A DNA stretch of 64,000 nucleotides from Salinispirillum sp. LH 10-3-1 (GCF_030643825.1 NZ_CP101717.1:310001-374000), one strand, 5' to 3'. Positions 47,861 to 57,380 are shown, numbered from the stretch's first letter. Translations and numbers: made by a program. The notes: generated by a model from the letters alone, not told the origin.

Positions 47861-48590
47861 GCGACCTGTGGTGTTAGAAGTGCGCAACGTCACCAAGCGC
47901 TTTGGTGGTTTGATTGCCGTAAATGACTTGAGCTTCGACGTGCATCAGCACGAGGTGATGGGGCTGATCGGGCCGAATGGCTCCGGTAAAACCACCATGA
48001 TGAACCTGATTTCTGGTGCGCTGCCGGTTACTGGCGGCGACATCATGATGGAAGACCTGCTGATTTCCGATCTGCCACCGCGTAAGCGGGCGCGGGCCGG
48101 GGTGGCTCGCACCTTCCAGTTGGTGCGCATGTTGCCCGCCATGACCGCGCTAGAGAACGTTATGGCCGGTGCGGTGTTCGGGCATAAGCGCCTCTGGGGA
48201 CGGGCCTTGCGGGTACACGCCCAGCGCCAGCTAGAGCGTGTTGGTATGGGCGCCGTAGCGAACCGGCCAACCTCAGCGCTGACCTACATCGACCAAAAAC
48301 GGGTCGAACTGGCGCGTGCCTTGGCGGCTGATCCGAGCATCTTGTTGCTGGATGAATGGCTGGCGGGTCTGAACCCGACTGAGTTGCAGGTGGGGATCGA
48401 GTTGATCGCCAGTCTGCGCGACGAAGGGCGCACCATTATTTTGGTTGAACACGTGATGGATGCGATTCGCAGCCTATGTGACCGCTGCGTGGTGATGAGC
48501 AGTGGTGTGAAAATCGCGGAAGGCACCCCGACCGAGGTGCTGTCGGATAAAGGCGTGATTCAAGCCTACTTGGGGGATGACCATGAGTGA
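47853..48590 (+). CDS. livG: Liv-type ABC ATPase LivG
   Basis: 245 residues: Walker A GLIGPNGSGKTT, VARTFQLVRMLPAMTALENV, Walker B LLLDEWLAGLNP and switch His (ILVEHVMDAI). The signature region reads SALTYIDQKRVELARAL, with the usual LS(Y/G)G(Q/E) replaced by LTYIDQ, a mild departure. Paired with livF. Confidence 0.88.
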   Translation: MDKRPVVLEVRNVTKRFGGLIAVNDLSFDVHQHEVMGLIGPNGSGKTTMMNLISGALPVTGGDIMMEDLLISDLPPRKRARAGVARTFQLVRMLPAMTALENVMAGAVFGHKRLWGRALRVHAQRQLERVGMGAVANRPTSALTYIDQKRVELARALAADPSILLLDEWLAGLNPTELQVGIELIASLRDEGRTIILVEHVMDAIRSLCDRCVVMSSGVKIAEGTPTEVLSDKGVIQAYLGDDHE

Positions 48591-49833
48591 TCAAAGCGGC
48601 TTGTCGGTGCAGGACGTATCCGTTTACTACGGCCAGCATCAGGCGTTGAATCAAGTCTCGCTGAACATTAAACCCGGCGAAATTGTAGTGATCTTGGGGG
48701 CCAATGGTGCGGGCAAAAGTACTTTGCTGCGCACCATTGGCGGGCTGACCCCGCGGTCGGGCGGTAACATGATGATGAACGGCCATCCATTGACTACGTT
48801 GCGCGCCCACCAAATTGTCGAAACCGGCTTAGCGTTGGTGCCAGAGGGGCGCGGCATCTTCGGTGATCTGACGGTGGAAGAAAATCTGCTGCTGGGTGGC
48901 TACGCCAAACGGGCGCGCGCTGAGCAACAACAGAATCTGGAGCGCATCTACAGTTTGTTTCCGCGCTTGGTAGAACGGCGTCGGCAGATCGCTCGCACCA
49001 TGAGTGGCGGTGAACAGCAAATGGTAGCCATTGGGCGCGCCATGATGTCGTCGCCGTCGGTTCTCATGTTAGATGAACCCTCTTTGGGTTTGTCGCCCTT
49101 ATTGGCGAGCGATGTATTCAAAACCTGTAAAGCGGTGCGCGATACCGGTGTCGGCGTGCTGCTGGTGGAACAAAATGCCAAGCAGAGTCTGTCCATCGCC
49201 GATCGTGGTTATTTGCTCGAAAACGGCCACATCGTCGCGGAAAACAGTGCGCGGAATCTGCTGAACGATCCGGCGGTACAGAAAGCCTATTTGGGCGGCT
49301 CGGGCAGTAGCTCGGCCAGCCGTACCGGTGCTCGTCCAGAGAAAGCGGACGACAGCGCAACGCTAACACAGGACAAGAAAACCGCCAGTACGGGAAGTGA
49401 TGCTCGGGCTGACCAGGCCGCACAGGGCAGGATTGCTAAGCCAAGTCCTTACGCTATCCCTCGTGTCGATGTCACACAGGTACTGGGGCAAACCGTGGAC
49501 GACGCTATTCGCTCGGCCGAAGCGCGTCAGCGCGCTGCCTGGTCGGGTAAGGTGGGTCATGCGCCCACTACCGAAAGCCCGGTCGCCGGTGCAGGCGCTT
49601 TGGCCGATATGCTAAGCCGCATGGAGCGTTCCGCCGTGCAAGCTCAGCGTCCTTCGGTCGTACCAAATTCGCCCGTGTCCATGGCGTCACAGAACAACTC
49701 TGAGCCGACGCCGTTGTCGTCGAGCATCGAATCCTCAACAACCGCATCCGCACCCGTGTTGGAAGTCTACCGTCGAGTGGTCGATGACCACGGACGCAGT
49801 GCTCTGACATTGGTCGATAAAAGAAAGGTGTAA
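48577..49833 (+). CDS. livF: Liv-type ABC ATPase LivF with long C-terminal extension
   Basis: 418 residues against about 235 for the family. Residues 1-242 are a normal LivF (Walker A GANGAGKST, signature MSGGEQQMVAIGRAM, Walker B LMLDEPSLGLSP, ending PAVQKAYLGG). The remaining 175 residues are Ser/Ala/Thr-rich and polar (GSGSSSASRTGARPEKADDSA...), with two more ordered stretches: VDVTQVLGQTVDDAIRSAEARQRAAWSGKVGH and VLEVYRRVVDDHGRSALTLVDK. No domain is recognised there. It overlaps livG by up to 14 bases. Confidence 0.88.
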   Translation: MTMSDQSGLSVQDVSVYYGQHQALNQVSLNIKPGEIVVILGANGAGKSTLLRTIGGLTPRSGGNMMMNGHPLTTLRAHQIVETGLALVPEGRGIFGDLTVEENLLLGGYAKRARAEQQQNLERIYSLFPRLVERRRQIARTMSGGEQQMVAIGRAMMSSPSVLMLDEPSLGLSPLLASDVFKTCKAVRDTGVGVLLVEQNAKQSLSIADRGYLLENGHIVAENSARNLLNDPAVQKAYLGGSGSSSASRTGARPEKADDSATLTQDKKTASTGSDARADQAAQGRIAKPSPYAIPRVDVTQVLGQTVDDAIRSAEARQRAAWSGKVGHAPTTESPVAGAGALADMLSRMERSAVQAQRPSVVPNSPVSMASQNNSEPTPLSSSIESSTTASAPVLEVYRRVVDDHGRSALTLVDKRKV

Positions 49834-49837
49834 CCGT

Positions 49838-51295
49838 ATGCACAATTTCAAAGGCTTATACATTGGCGGCCAGTGGGTACCCACCGACCGAACATTTGAC
49901 GATGTTAACCCCTCCACGGGTGACGTATGGGGTAAAGCGCCCGATGCTGGCATCGCCGAAACCCGTGCGGCCATCCAAGCGGCACAAAAAGCACAGCCCG
50001 AGTGGGCGGCGATGCCGCACACGCAGCGCGCTCGGTTAATGAATCGGGTCGCTGACGTGTTCGAAAAACGCCGTGATGACATTGTGAAAGCCAGTCGCGC
50101 CGAAGGCGGTGGTTGGTTCGGTAAAGGCATGTTCGAAACCGGTTATGCCGCTGGCGTCTTCCGCGCTGCTGCCGCTGCCGCCTACAGCAATGTAGGGGAA
50201 ATCCTGCCCTCTGAACACGACAAAGTTTCGTTGGCCATGCGCAAACCTTTGGGTGTAGTGACCGTAATCAGCCCGTGGAACATGCCGTTGATTTTAACCA
50301 GTCGCGGCCTCGCCTTCCCATGCGCGATCGGCAATACCATTGTGTTGAAACCGTCGGAAGATACGCCTTACCTAGGCGGCCTGTTGTTCGCCGAGATTTT
50401 TGCCGAAGCCGGGGTGCCCGATGGCGTCCTCAATGTCGTTACTTGCTCGCGTGAAAACGTGCAAGCCGTCGGTGCCGAGCTGGTGGAAAACCCTATCGTG
50501 AAGGGCATTTCATTCACCGGGTCGACGCCTGTGGGCCGCCACATTGCGGCGACCGCCGGTGCGCATTTGAAAAAGGCCTGTGTCGAATTGGGCGGTAAAG
50601 ACTCCTTGATCGTGTTGGAAGACGCCGATATGGACCGTGCCGTTAAAGCTGCCAACTTCGGTAGCTTCATGCACCAAGGGCAGATCTGCATGTCGGTGGA
50701 AAAGGTGCTAGTGCATGAAAACATCTGGGACACCTTTATGACCCAGTTCGTCGAACGTGCAGCACGCCTGAAAATGGGTGATACCTCGACGGATCCGGAT
50801 GCGGTTATTGGGCCCTTGATCAACGACCGGCAAGCCGCACGGGTGCAGGACCAGATTGAAGATGCGCGGGCTAAGGGTGCCCACATCTTACTGGGTGGTG
50901 GCGTAAAGGGGCGCTTTGTCGAGCCCACTATCATCACCAATGTGACACCGGATATGAAAGTGTACCGCGATGAAACCTTTGGTCCCGTAGCTGTGTGCAT
51001 ACCCTTCCGTACCGATGAAGAGGCCATTGCCATTGCCAATGACACCGAGTACGGCCTGTCGTCGGGCATCATCACTGCCAATGAAAATCGAGCGTTGGCC
51101 ATGGCGGCGCTGTTGGATACCGGCAGTTGCCACGTCAACTGCTCTTCAGTGAACGACGAGCCGCACATTCCGTTCGGTGGCTCCAAGGCTTCGGGCCTTG
51201 GCAACCACGGCGGTCGCTGGTCGGTTGAAACTTTTTCACAAACCCGTTGGGTCACACTGGATCGGGGCGGTCGCCCGTTCCCGCCCGTGTTCTAG
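49838..51295 (+). CDS. NAD(P)-dependent aldehyde dehydrogenase (benzaldehyde/coniferaldehyde type)
   Basis: 485-residue aldehyde dehydrogenase with Asn148 (ISPWNMP), Glu250 (VELGGKDS) and nucleophile Cys284 (HQGQICMS). The GQICMS form is shared with benzaldehyde, vanillin and coniferyl-aldehyde dehydrogenases. It is preceded by livF and followed after 11 bases by a coniferyl-alcohol-dehydrogenase-like SDR, so the likely pair is alcohol to aldehyde to acid. Its exact aldehyde is not known. Confidence 0.85.
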   Translation: MHNFKGLYIGGQWVPTDRTFDDVNPSTGDVWGKAPDAGIAETRAAIQAAQKAQPEWAAMPHTQRARLMNRVADVFEKRRDDIVKASRAEGGGWFGKGMFETGYAAGVFRAAAAAAYSNVGEILPSEHDKVSLAMRKPLGVVTVISPWNMPLILTSRGLAFPCAIGNTIVLKPSEDTPYLGGLLFAEIFAEAGVPDGVLNVVTCSRENVQAVGAELVENPIVKGISFTGSTPVGRHIAATAGAHLKKACVELGGKDSLIVLEDADMDRAVKAANFGSFMHQGQICMSVEKVLVHENIWDTFMTQFVERAARLKMGDTSTDPDAVIGPLINDRQAARVQDQIEDARAKGAHILLGGGVKGRFVEPTIITNVTPDMKVYRDETFGPVAVCIPFRTDEEAIAIANDTEYGLSSGIITANENRALAMAALLDTGSCHVNCSSVNDEPHIPFGGSKASGLGNHGGRWSVETFSQTRWVTLDRGGRPFPPVF

Positions 51296-51306
51296 GAGGC
51301 GTGGTG

Positions 51307-52116
51307 ATGTCGAAAGCAAAAAAAGCCCTCAAGGGCAAAACATTGGTAGTCACAGGCAGTTCGTCGGGCATTGGTCTGGCGACGGCCCAAGAGATACAGC
51401 GCTTAGGAGGCCGGGTACTTGGGGTGGATGTGCATGCTCCACAGGGCGCGGCGGCGGAGTCGGTGGACGAGTTCTACAAGGCCGATTTGTCCGATAAGGC
51501 CGTGATCGACGCATTGGTCTATGCCCTACCGCAGGGCATTGATGGCTTGGCCAATATTGCGGGTTTACCGCCCACCGCGCCAGCCGAGAGGGTGTTGTTG
51601 GTCAACTTAGTGGGGTTGAAGTACCTCACGCTTAAGTTGATACCCAAGCTCAATGACGGCGCATCCATTGTGAATTTGGCTTCGTTGGCGGGCAGTGGGT
51701 GGGCCGATGCCATCAGCACCATCAAGGCCAGCGAGGATTTGGATTTCGCCGGAGTGGCAGATTTCGTGCGGCAGCACAATGTGAGCAGTAACGGCGGGCG
51801 CTCTTACTTCTTCTCGAAAGAAGCCTTGATCGTCTGGACCCTGCAAAACCGTTGGACGTGGCGGCAGCGCGGTATCCGCATGAACGCGATCAGTCCCGGG
51901 CCGGTGGATACACCTATTTTAGGTGACTTCATCCAAACCTTGGGTGACAGGGCGGAGAAAGATATGGCGACGATGGATCGTCCGGGGCGACCCGATGACA
52001 TTGCTCCCGTGGTGGCCTTCTTGCTTTCTGACCAGAGCGTTTGGCTACGCGGTGCGAATTTGCCGGTGGACGGTGGTATGGCCTCGCATCTCATGTGCGA
52101 AGCCTACGGCCTTTGA
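51307..52116 (+). CDS. Coniferyl-alcohol dehydrogenase-like SDR
   Basis: 269 residues from 51307 (AGGAGG seven bases upstream, overlapping the stop of the aldehyde dehydrogenase); a 51247 start would overlap that gene by 49 bases. Cofactor motif TGSSSGIG at 16-23; the active-site pair is in SYFFSKEALIVWTLQNRWTWR. The runs GIDGLANIAGLPPTAPAERVL and GIRMNAISPGPVDTPIL match the group annotated as coniferyl-alcohol dehydrogenase (CalA type). It would oxidise coniferyl alcohol to coniferaldehyde, substrate for the neighbouring aldehyde dehydrogenase. Confidence 0.75.
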   Translation: MSKAKKALKGKTLVVTGSSSGIGLATAQEIQRLGGRVLGVDVHAPQGAAAESVDEFYKADLSDKAVIDALVYALPQGIDGLANIAGLPPTAPAERVLLVNLVGLKYLTLKLIPKLNDGASIVNLASLAGSGWADAISTIKASEDLDFAGVADFVRQHNVSSNGGRSYFFSKEALIVWTLQNRWTWRQRGIRMNAISPGPVDTPILGDFIQTLGDRAEKDMATMDRPGRPDDIAPVVAFLLSDQSVWLRGANLPVDGGMASHLMCEAYGL

Positions 52117-52161
52117 TCATCACAGTTTTTAACAAGAACAAGACAACGCGGGAGATGCCTC

Positions 52162-53766
52162 ATGGCTAACGCAGCAGTTTGGATCATTCTTGGCCTCATC
52201 GTATTGGCCATTGTTATTGCCATATTGGCGAAATTTTATGAACGCGGTACACGCGAAGTGAGCCTGGTGCGCACGGGCGTGGGGGGCCGTAAAGTGGTGT
52301 TGGATGGCGGCGTGTTAGCCATTCCGTATTTCCACGATGTGGCGCGGGTGAACATGCAAACCTTGCGCTTGGAAGTCAAACGCCAAGGTAATAGCTCGTT
52401 AATTACCCAAGACCGTTTGCGCGTCGATGTCGGCGTGGAGTTTTACCTATCAGTCATTCCTACCGCTGAGGGTGTGGCGCAGGCGGCACAGACGCTGGGG
52501 AATCGGACGTTTCAGGCCGACAAGTTGCGTGAACTGATTGAAGGTAAACTGATCGATGCTCTGCGTTCGGTAGCGGCCACATTCAGCATGGACGAACTGC
52601 ATGAAAAGCGCGGTGAGTTTGTCGGCAAGGTGCGCAGCAGCTTATTGGAGTCTCTAGAGCGCAATGGCTTGGCGTTGGACTCCGTGTCGTTGACTGACAT
52701 GGACCAAACGCCGTTCCAGGCTTTAGACGAAAACAACGCCTTTAACGCTGAAGGTATGCGCAAGCTGGCCGAAGTGATCGCCAAGTCGAAAAAAGACCGG
52801 GCCAACATCGACGCCGATGCTGATGTATCGGTGCGCCGCTCGGCGTTGGAAGTGGCGAAGCGCAAGCTGGATTTAGACCTTGAAGAAGAACAAGCGCGCA
52901 TCGCACAGGTGCAGCAAATTGAAACCTTAAAAGCCGCGCAGCTGGCTGAGGTGGCGACGCGTAAAGCCGACAGCGAAAGGGCCGTGGCACAAGCGCGCAT
53001 TGCGATGGAAAGCGCCATTCGCAGTGCCGATATTGAACGCGAGCGAGTGGTTCAGGAAGCCGAAGTGAAGCGTCAGTTGGCGTTAGAGCTGCTGGAGCGC
53101 GATCGCGACATCGAATTGCAAACCAAAGCACAAGAGGAAAGCCGCGCGCATGCACTGTCTGACGAAGCGCGGGCACTGGCCGTGCGTGCCGCCGAGCAAG
53201 TGAACACCGAGCAGGCCTTGGCCGAAGCGGAACGCTTGAAGCGACTGGCTGAAGTGAAAGCCGAGCAAGAAGCGGCGGTATCAAGTATTCGCGTGCGTAT
53301 GGCGGCTGAAGCCGAGCGTATGGCGTCGGCGGACCGTGCCAAAGCGCGGGTTGCTGAGGCTACGGCAGAGAAAGAAAGTCGCGCTCTGCGCACCGAAGCC
53401 AGCAAGGCAGAGATGCTGGCCGAAGCCGAAGGTCGTGCGGCGATGGTATCGGCTGAAAACAATCTTAACGAGCAGGTCATTGCGATGAAGCTCGAAGAAG
53501 CGCGCTTGATCGCGTGGCCGAAAATCGTTGCTGAAATGGTGAAGCCTGCTGAGAAGATTGAATCCATCAAGATTCATCACATTACGGGCTTAGGGCAGCG
53601 TGAAAGTGGCCCGGTTGGCAGTGCGGAAAAGCCCGTCGTGAATCAGGCCTTGGACAGCATACTGGGTATGGCGGTGCAACTGCCCGCGTTGAAGAAGATT
53701 GGCGAAGAGTTGGGCTTGAGCGTGGATTCTAGCCTGGCATCGGTGCGTCAGACCGACAAGCAATAA
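52162..53766 (+). CDS. Flotillin-like (SPFH/band 7) membrane protein
   Basis: 534 residues: N-terminal membrane helix (AVWIILGLIVLAIVIAILAKF), SPFH domain (about 45-200), then a long Ala/Glu-rich coiled coil (about 200-440) and a C-terminal flotillin region (EEARLIAWPKIVAEMVKPAEKIESIKIHHI). Organises membrane microdomains. It is 45 bases after the SDR gene and on the same strand, and ends at a strong terminator, so it may share the operon; a functional link is unclear. Confidence 0.88.
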   Translation: MANAAVWIILGLIVLAIVIAILAKFYERGTREVSLVRTGVGGRKVVLDGGVLAIPYFHDVARVNMQTLRLEVKRQGNSSLITQDRLRVDVGVEFYLSVIPTAEGVAQAAQTLGNRTFQADKLRELIEGKLIDALRSVAATFSMDELHEKRGEFVGKVRSSLLESLERNGLALDSVSLTDMDQTPFQALDENNAFNAEGMRKLAEVIAKSKKDRANIDADADVSVRRSALEVAKRKLDLDLEEEQARIAQVQQIETLKAAQLAEVATRKADSERAVAQARIAMESAIRSADIERERVVQEAEVKRQLALELLERDRDIELQTKAQEESRAHALSDEARALAVRAAEQVNTEQALAEAERLKRLAEVKAEQEAAVSSIRVRMAAEAERMASADRAKARVAEATAEKESRALRTEASKAEMLAEAEGRAAMVSAENNLNEQVIAMKLEEARLIAWPKIVAEMVKPAEKIESIKIHHITGLGQRESGPVGSAEKPVVNQALDSILGMAVQLPALKKIGEELGLSVDSSLASVRQTDKQ

Positions 53767-53787
53767 ACCGCCCTTAAGTGGCATTCT

Positions 53788-53823
53788 AAGCCCAGTGTGA
53801 GCGTCCTCACACTGGGCTTTTTG
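53788..53823 (+). terminator. Strong rho-independent terminator
   Basis: AAGCCCAGTGTGAG and CTCACACTGGGCTT form a 14-bp perfect stem with loop CGTC and a T tract, between the flotillin gene and the convergent LysR gene. Confidence 0.95.
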
Positions 53824-53855
53824 TTGCGTCTTTGTGCGCATTAACACGGTAACGA

Positions 53856-54794
53856 CTAGCGTTGCACCGACGAGTGGTCAGCGATGGTGGCGGCCACCAT
53901 ACGAATGCATTCCAGCAAGAATTTTAATGGTTCCGACATTAGAGTTTCAGCCTGCCGAGTAAACCCGATGGGCCCCAGTACGTCGCGCGTATCCAAGGTG
54001 ATTTCCGTTAAACTGCCTTCCGCGAAATCACGTACCACGACACCGCGGGAAATGATCCACACGGTATTCGAATCCATGGTGTAGGCGCGTGCGAAAGCGT
54101 GTGAGTTGGTTTCAATGCGGTCGTTGTTCAGCACAATGCCATGGCCGAGCAGAAATTTTTCTATCGACCGATGCACTACAGAGTCGTTGGAGGGCATGAT
54201 CACCGGATAATCGCGCAAAAGGGTCAGCGGATTGCGCCGGTCCTGCAGTCCGGGGTGTGTCGGCTTCACAGCCAGGGTAATGAGTTCCAGGTAAAATTGT
54301 TCGAACACGAGCCCTTGCATCTGGTCGGGCTCGGCTAAGCGGCCAATCATCACATCCAGCTCGCCAACGCGCAGGCGATCTAATAACACCGGCGTGGGGC
54401 CTGTAGTGACATGCAGAGCTACGTCAGGCATGTGCATTTTGAACCCGGCCACCGCGGGTGGCAGTATGCGCGAGGCTACGGTCGGTAAAATGCCGATACG
54501 CAGCGGTGGGTGCTCTTCGGCTTGGGCGCGTTGCACGCCGATGATACCCTCTTGCAGCGCATTAGCACTGGCGAGGGCATGGCGTAAAAACACCTGCCCG
54601 GCTGGCGTCAGCACCACACCGCGCTTGTGCCGGTCGAATAACTCGGTACTCAGCATATCTTCGAGTTCTCGCAGCTTCTTCGACACCGCTGGCTGGCTCA
54701 GTGCGAGGTGATCCGCGGCCTTCACCACACCACCCTGTCGGACGGTTTCAATGAAGCATTGCAGGTGGCGAAATTTAATGCGGTTATCGATCAT
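53856..54794 (-). CDS. LysR-type regulator of the PcaQ/LigR group
   Basis: 312 residues. The N-terminus MIDNRIKFRHLQCFIETVRQGGVVKAADHLALSQPAVSKKLRELE is typical of PcaQ, the protocatechuate-pathway regulator; the effector domain has LRIGILPTVASRILPP, RVGELDVMIGRLAEPDQM and VWIISRGVVVRDFAEG in PcaQ order. It lies 49 kb from the lig genes in this window. It may regulate the neighbouring aldehyde and alcohol dehydrogenases, the lig operons in trans, or both. Confidence 0.8.
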   Translation of the reverse strand: MIDNRIKFRHLQCFIETVRQGGVVKAADHLALSQPAVSKKLRELEDMLSTELFDRHKRGVVLTPAGQVFLRHALASANALQEGIIGVQRAQAEEHPPLRIGILPTVASRILPPAVAGFKMHMPDVALHVTTGPTPVLLDRLRVGELDVMIGRLAEPDQMQGLVFEQFYLELITLAVKPTHPGLQDRRNPLTLLRDYPVIMPSNDSVVHRSIEKFLLGHGIVLNNDRIETNSHAFARAYTMDSNTVWIISRGVVVRDFAEGSLTEITLDTRDVLGPIGFTRQAETLMSEPLKFLLECIRMVAATIADHSSVQR

Positions 54795-54868
54795 AGTGAC
54801 ATCACTTCGTAGTCTTCCTGCACCCTAACGACGCCACGGTTGTTTGGCAAGCAACGCTGTGTTTGGGC

Positions 54869-55765
54869 TCAGGGCCAAGCGGCGTAGGAAGTGTCGATCA
54901 TTGGCTCGCTGGCGCGCACTGCACGTCGCCAGGCACCGGGCGCTGTCCCCGTATGGCGGCGGAAAAACCGATTAAAGTACGCTGGATCTTTGAAACCCAG
55001 CCCATAGGCCACCTCGGCGATGGACAGAGGGGAATGCTCAAGCCGTTGGCAGGCTTCAAAAAGCACCTTACGTTGAATCAAGGCTACAGGGCTCTGCTTG
55101 GCATCGCGTCGCGTGGCCGTCTCTAGGCGGCGTTCCGTGACGCCCATATGTGCAGCGTAATCGGCCACTTTCCAGTGCTCACGAAAATGCAGCTCTACCA
55201 ATTGAACAAAGCGTTTGTAGATCGGTGACCCAGGAATGCCGGTAGCGGCAGTGGCCAGGTCGTCACCACTGATACGATGTAAATAGGTAAGCACCGTCAT
55301 AATCTGCGCGGCCACAACCGAACGGGCGCCCTGAGCGCTGCTCATCAATTCATTTTTGATGGCATCCATACTGTGACTTATGCGTTGGGCAAACTCGGGC
55401 GTAGACTGATGCACGGTGTGAACGGTATCAGCTAATGAGCGATAGGGTATATCAGGGTCAATAAGCCCCTGAACGGCAGGTATCAACCAGTCTTCCGACA
55501 CCGTGACCACGCGACCCGAAGAGCCTGCGATAAACTCGATACGCCGCAACATGCCCGGCGGTAACCAAATTACACTCGGCGCACCCAGAGTCAGCTCCGC
55601 GCCCTTGAGGTAGGCTGTACAGCGTCCTGCGTTCAGCTGCACCAGCTGGGCAAAAAATCGCCAGTCTTCCTGTGGCGGTGTCCATAAGAGACTGCTTTGT
55701 GGGTAGCGCACGTCAATGACGTTCACATGGCGCTGGGTAGGCTGATTTAGGGCAACGCTGATCAT
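54869..55765 (-). CDS. AraC-family regulator divergent from vanillin dehydrogenase
   Basis: 298 residues. N-terminal effector domain of moderate clarity (SVIWLPPGMLRRIEF), C-terminal AraC double helix-turn-helix with AEVAYGLGFKDPAYFNRFFRRHTGTAPGAWR. It is divergent from the aldehyde dehydrogenase at 55929, and two 15-base direct repeats with 21-base spacing lie between them, so it probably activates that gene. Confidence 0.85.
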   Translation of the reverse strand: MISVALNQPTQRHVNVIDVRYPQSSLLWTPPQEDWRFFAQLVQLNAGRCTAYLKGAELTLGAPSVIWLPPGMLRRIEFIAGSSGRVVTVSEDWLIPAVQGLIDPDIPYRSLADTVHTVHQSTPEFAQRISHSMDAIKNELMSSAQGARSVVAAQIMTVLTYLHRISGDDLATAATGIPGSPIYKRFVQLVELHFREHWKVADYAAHMGVTERRLETATRRDAKQSPVALIQRKVLFEACQRLEHSPLSIAEVAYGLGFKDPAYFNRFFRRHTGTAPGAWRRAVRASEPMIDTSYAAWP

Positions 55766-55779
55766 AATGTCATCAATGG

Positions 55780-55815
55780 ATGTCGAATAAGTACAATATT
55801 ATGTCGATAAAGTAC
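55780..55815. promoter_or_regulatory. Direct-repeat operator for the AraC-type regulator
   Basis: ATGTCGAATAAGTAC (55780-55794) and ATGTCGATAAAGTAC (55801-55815) differ at two bases and are spaced 21 bases start to start. This is the geometry of AraC/XylS half-sites. They lie between the divergent regulator and vdh. Confidence 0.75.
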
Positions 55816-55928
55816 CATTAATAAGCATTTTTTTCTTGTCATGCTTTGTCTATTGTTATGCCATCAAGTTTCGATGCGTATCGATCTTCCCAGTGCAAAG
55901 CTATAAAAATAAATGAAGGTGGCCCGCT

Positions 55929-57380
55929 ATGTATGAGATCCCTCTGCTGATAAATAATCAGCCCGTTGCTGCACACCAAGGACGAACCTATACCTGTCAT
56001 AACCCCATCAGTGGCGAAACGGTCAGCGTAGCAGCTGCCGCCACGATAGCGGATGCCCGTGCTGCGGCTGACGCAGCGGCGGCGGCCTTTGCCGTTTGGT
56101 CGGAAATGGCGCCCAATGCGCGCCGCGATATTTTGCTGAAAGCTGCCGATGCTTTGGCCGCTAAAGGGCAAGAGGCCAGCCAGCGGGCTATGTTGGAAAT
56201 GGGCGCGACACCCATGTGGGGTGGTTTTAATGTCCACTTGGCGTCGTCAGTATTGCGTGAAGCCGCGGCCATGACAACCCAGATTCATGGCGACGTCATT
56301 CCCTCGGACACTGCCGGTTTAATGTCTATGGGCATACGGCAGCCAGTCGGTGTGGTGCTCGGTATTGCACCTTGGAATGCCCCGATCATCCTAGGTGTGC
56401 GTGCCATTGCCATGCCGTTGGCCTGTGGCAATACCGTGGTCTTTAAAGCGTCGGAAATCTGCCCTGCGACGCATGCGTTGATTACTGAATCGCTGATTGA
56501 AGCCGGTGCTCCTGCCGGGGTGGTTAACATGGTGACCAACGCCCCAGAGGATGCGCCTGAAATTGTTAAAGCCTTAATCGAGCACCCAGCAGTGCGACGC
56601 GTTAATTTCACTGGTTCAACGCGCGTGGGGAAAATCATCGCCCAATTGTGTGCCGAAAACCTAAAGCCGTGCTTGCTCGAGTTGGGCGGAAAAGCGCCCA
56701 TGCTGGTGCTTGATGACGCTGACATCGATTCGGCCGTTAAGGCCGCCGCGTTTGGTGGTTATATGAATCAGGGCCAAATTTGCATGTCGACGGAACGGGT
56801 TATCGTCACCCCAGGCGTAGCCGATCAATTCGTCGCCGCGCTGGCCGACAAGGTGAAAACCATTAAGGCCGCTGACCCTGCTGTCGGTTCTGAAATTCTC
56901 GGTAGTGTGGTGAACGGCGCCGCCGTTGAGCGTCTAAACCGCTTGATCGGTGACGCGGAGAAAAAAGGTGCGGTGGTGTTAGCGGGCGGCCAAGCGTCCT
57001 CCGTACTGATGGATGCGACCCTGCTTGACCGCGTGAACAGCAGCATGGAAATCTATGGCGAAGAATCCTTTGGTCCCGTGTTGTCGATCATTCGGGCGCA
57101 AGACGAAGAGGACGCTATCCGTATCGCAAATGATACCGACTACGGCCTGTCATCGGCGGTGTTCAGCCGTGACGTGAATAAAGCCATGGCGGTTGCTAAA
57201 CGCATTGAGAGTGGTATCTGCCACATCAATAGCCCAACGGTGCAGGACGAAGCGCAGATGCCATTTGGTGGCGTGAAGAGCAGTGGGTATGGGCGTTTTG
57301 GTGGCAAAGCCGCAATTCAGGAGTTCACCGAGTTGCGCTGGATCACCAACCAGAGTGGGCAGCGGCACTACCCGTTTTAA
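55929..57380 (+). CDS. vdh: Vanillin dehydrogenase-type aldehyde dehydrogenase
   Basis: 483 residues of the salicylaldehyde/vanillin dehydrogenase group. LREAAAMTTQIHGDVIPSD, MGIRQPVGVVLGIAPWNAPIILGVRAIAMPLACGNTV, Glu251 (LELGGKAP) and Cys285 (QGQICMSTER) follow the Pseudomonas Vdh pattern closely, and it ends ITNQSGQRHYPF. It oxidises vanillin (and related benzaldehydes) to vanillate. A vanillate demethylase (vanAB or ligM) is not in the window. Confidence 0.85.
   Translation: MYEIPLLINNQPVAAHQGRTYTCHNPISGETVSVAAAATIADARAAADAAAAAFAVWSEMAPNARRDILLKAADALAAKGQEASQRAMLEMGATPMWGGFNVHLASSVLREAAAMTTQIHGDVIPSDTAGLMSMGIRQPVGVVLGIAPWNAPIILGVRAIAMPLACGNTVVFKASEICPATHALITESLIEAGAPAGVVNMVTNAPEDAPEIVKALIEHPAVRRVNFTGSTRVGKIIAQLCAENLKPCLLELGGKAPMLVLDDADIDSAVKAAAFGGYMNQGQICMSTERVIVTPGVADQFVAALADKVKTIKAADPAVGSEILGSVVNGAAVERLNRLIGDAEKKGAVVLAGGQASSVLMDATLLDRVNSSMEIYGEESFGPVLSIIRAQDEEDAIRIANDTDYGLSSAVFSRDVNKAMAVAKRIESGICHINSPTVQDEAQMPFGGVKSSGYGRFGGKAAIQEFTELRWITNQSGQRHYPF

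Noticed and set aside
50368-51255. 295-codon minus-strand frame opposite the aldehyde dehydrogenase
   Set aside because: Antisense shadow of a confident aldehyde dehydrogenase.
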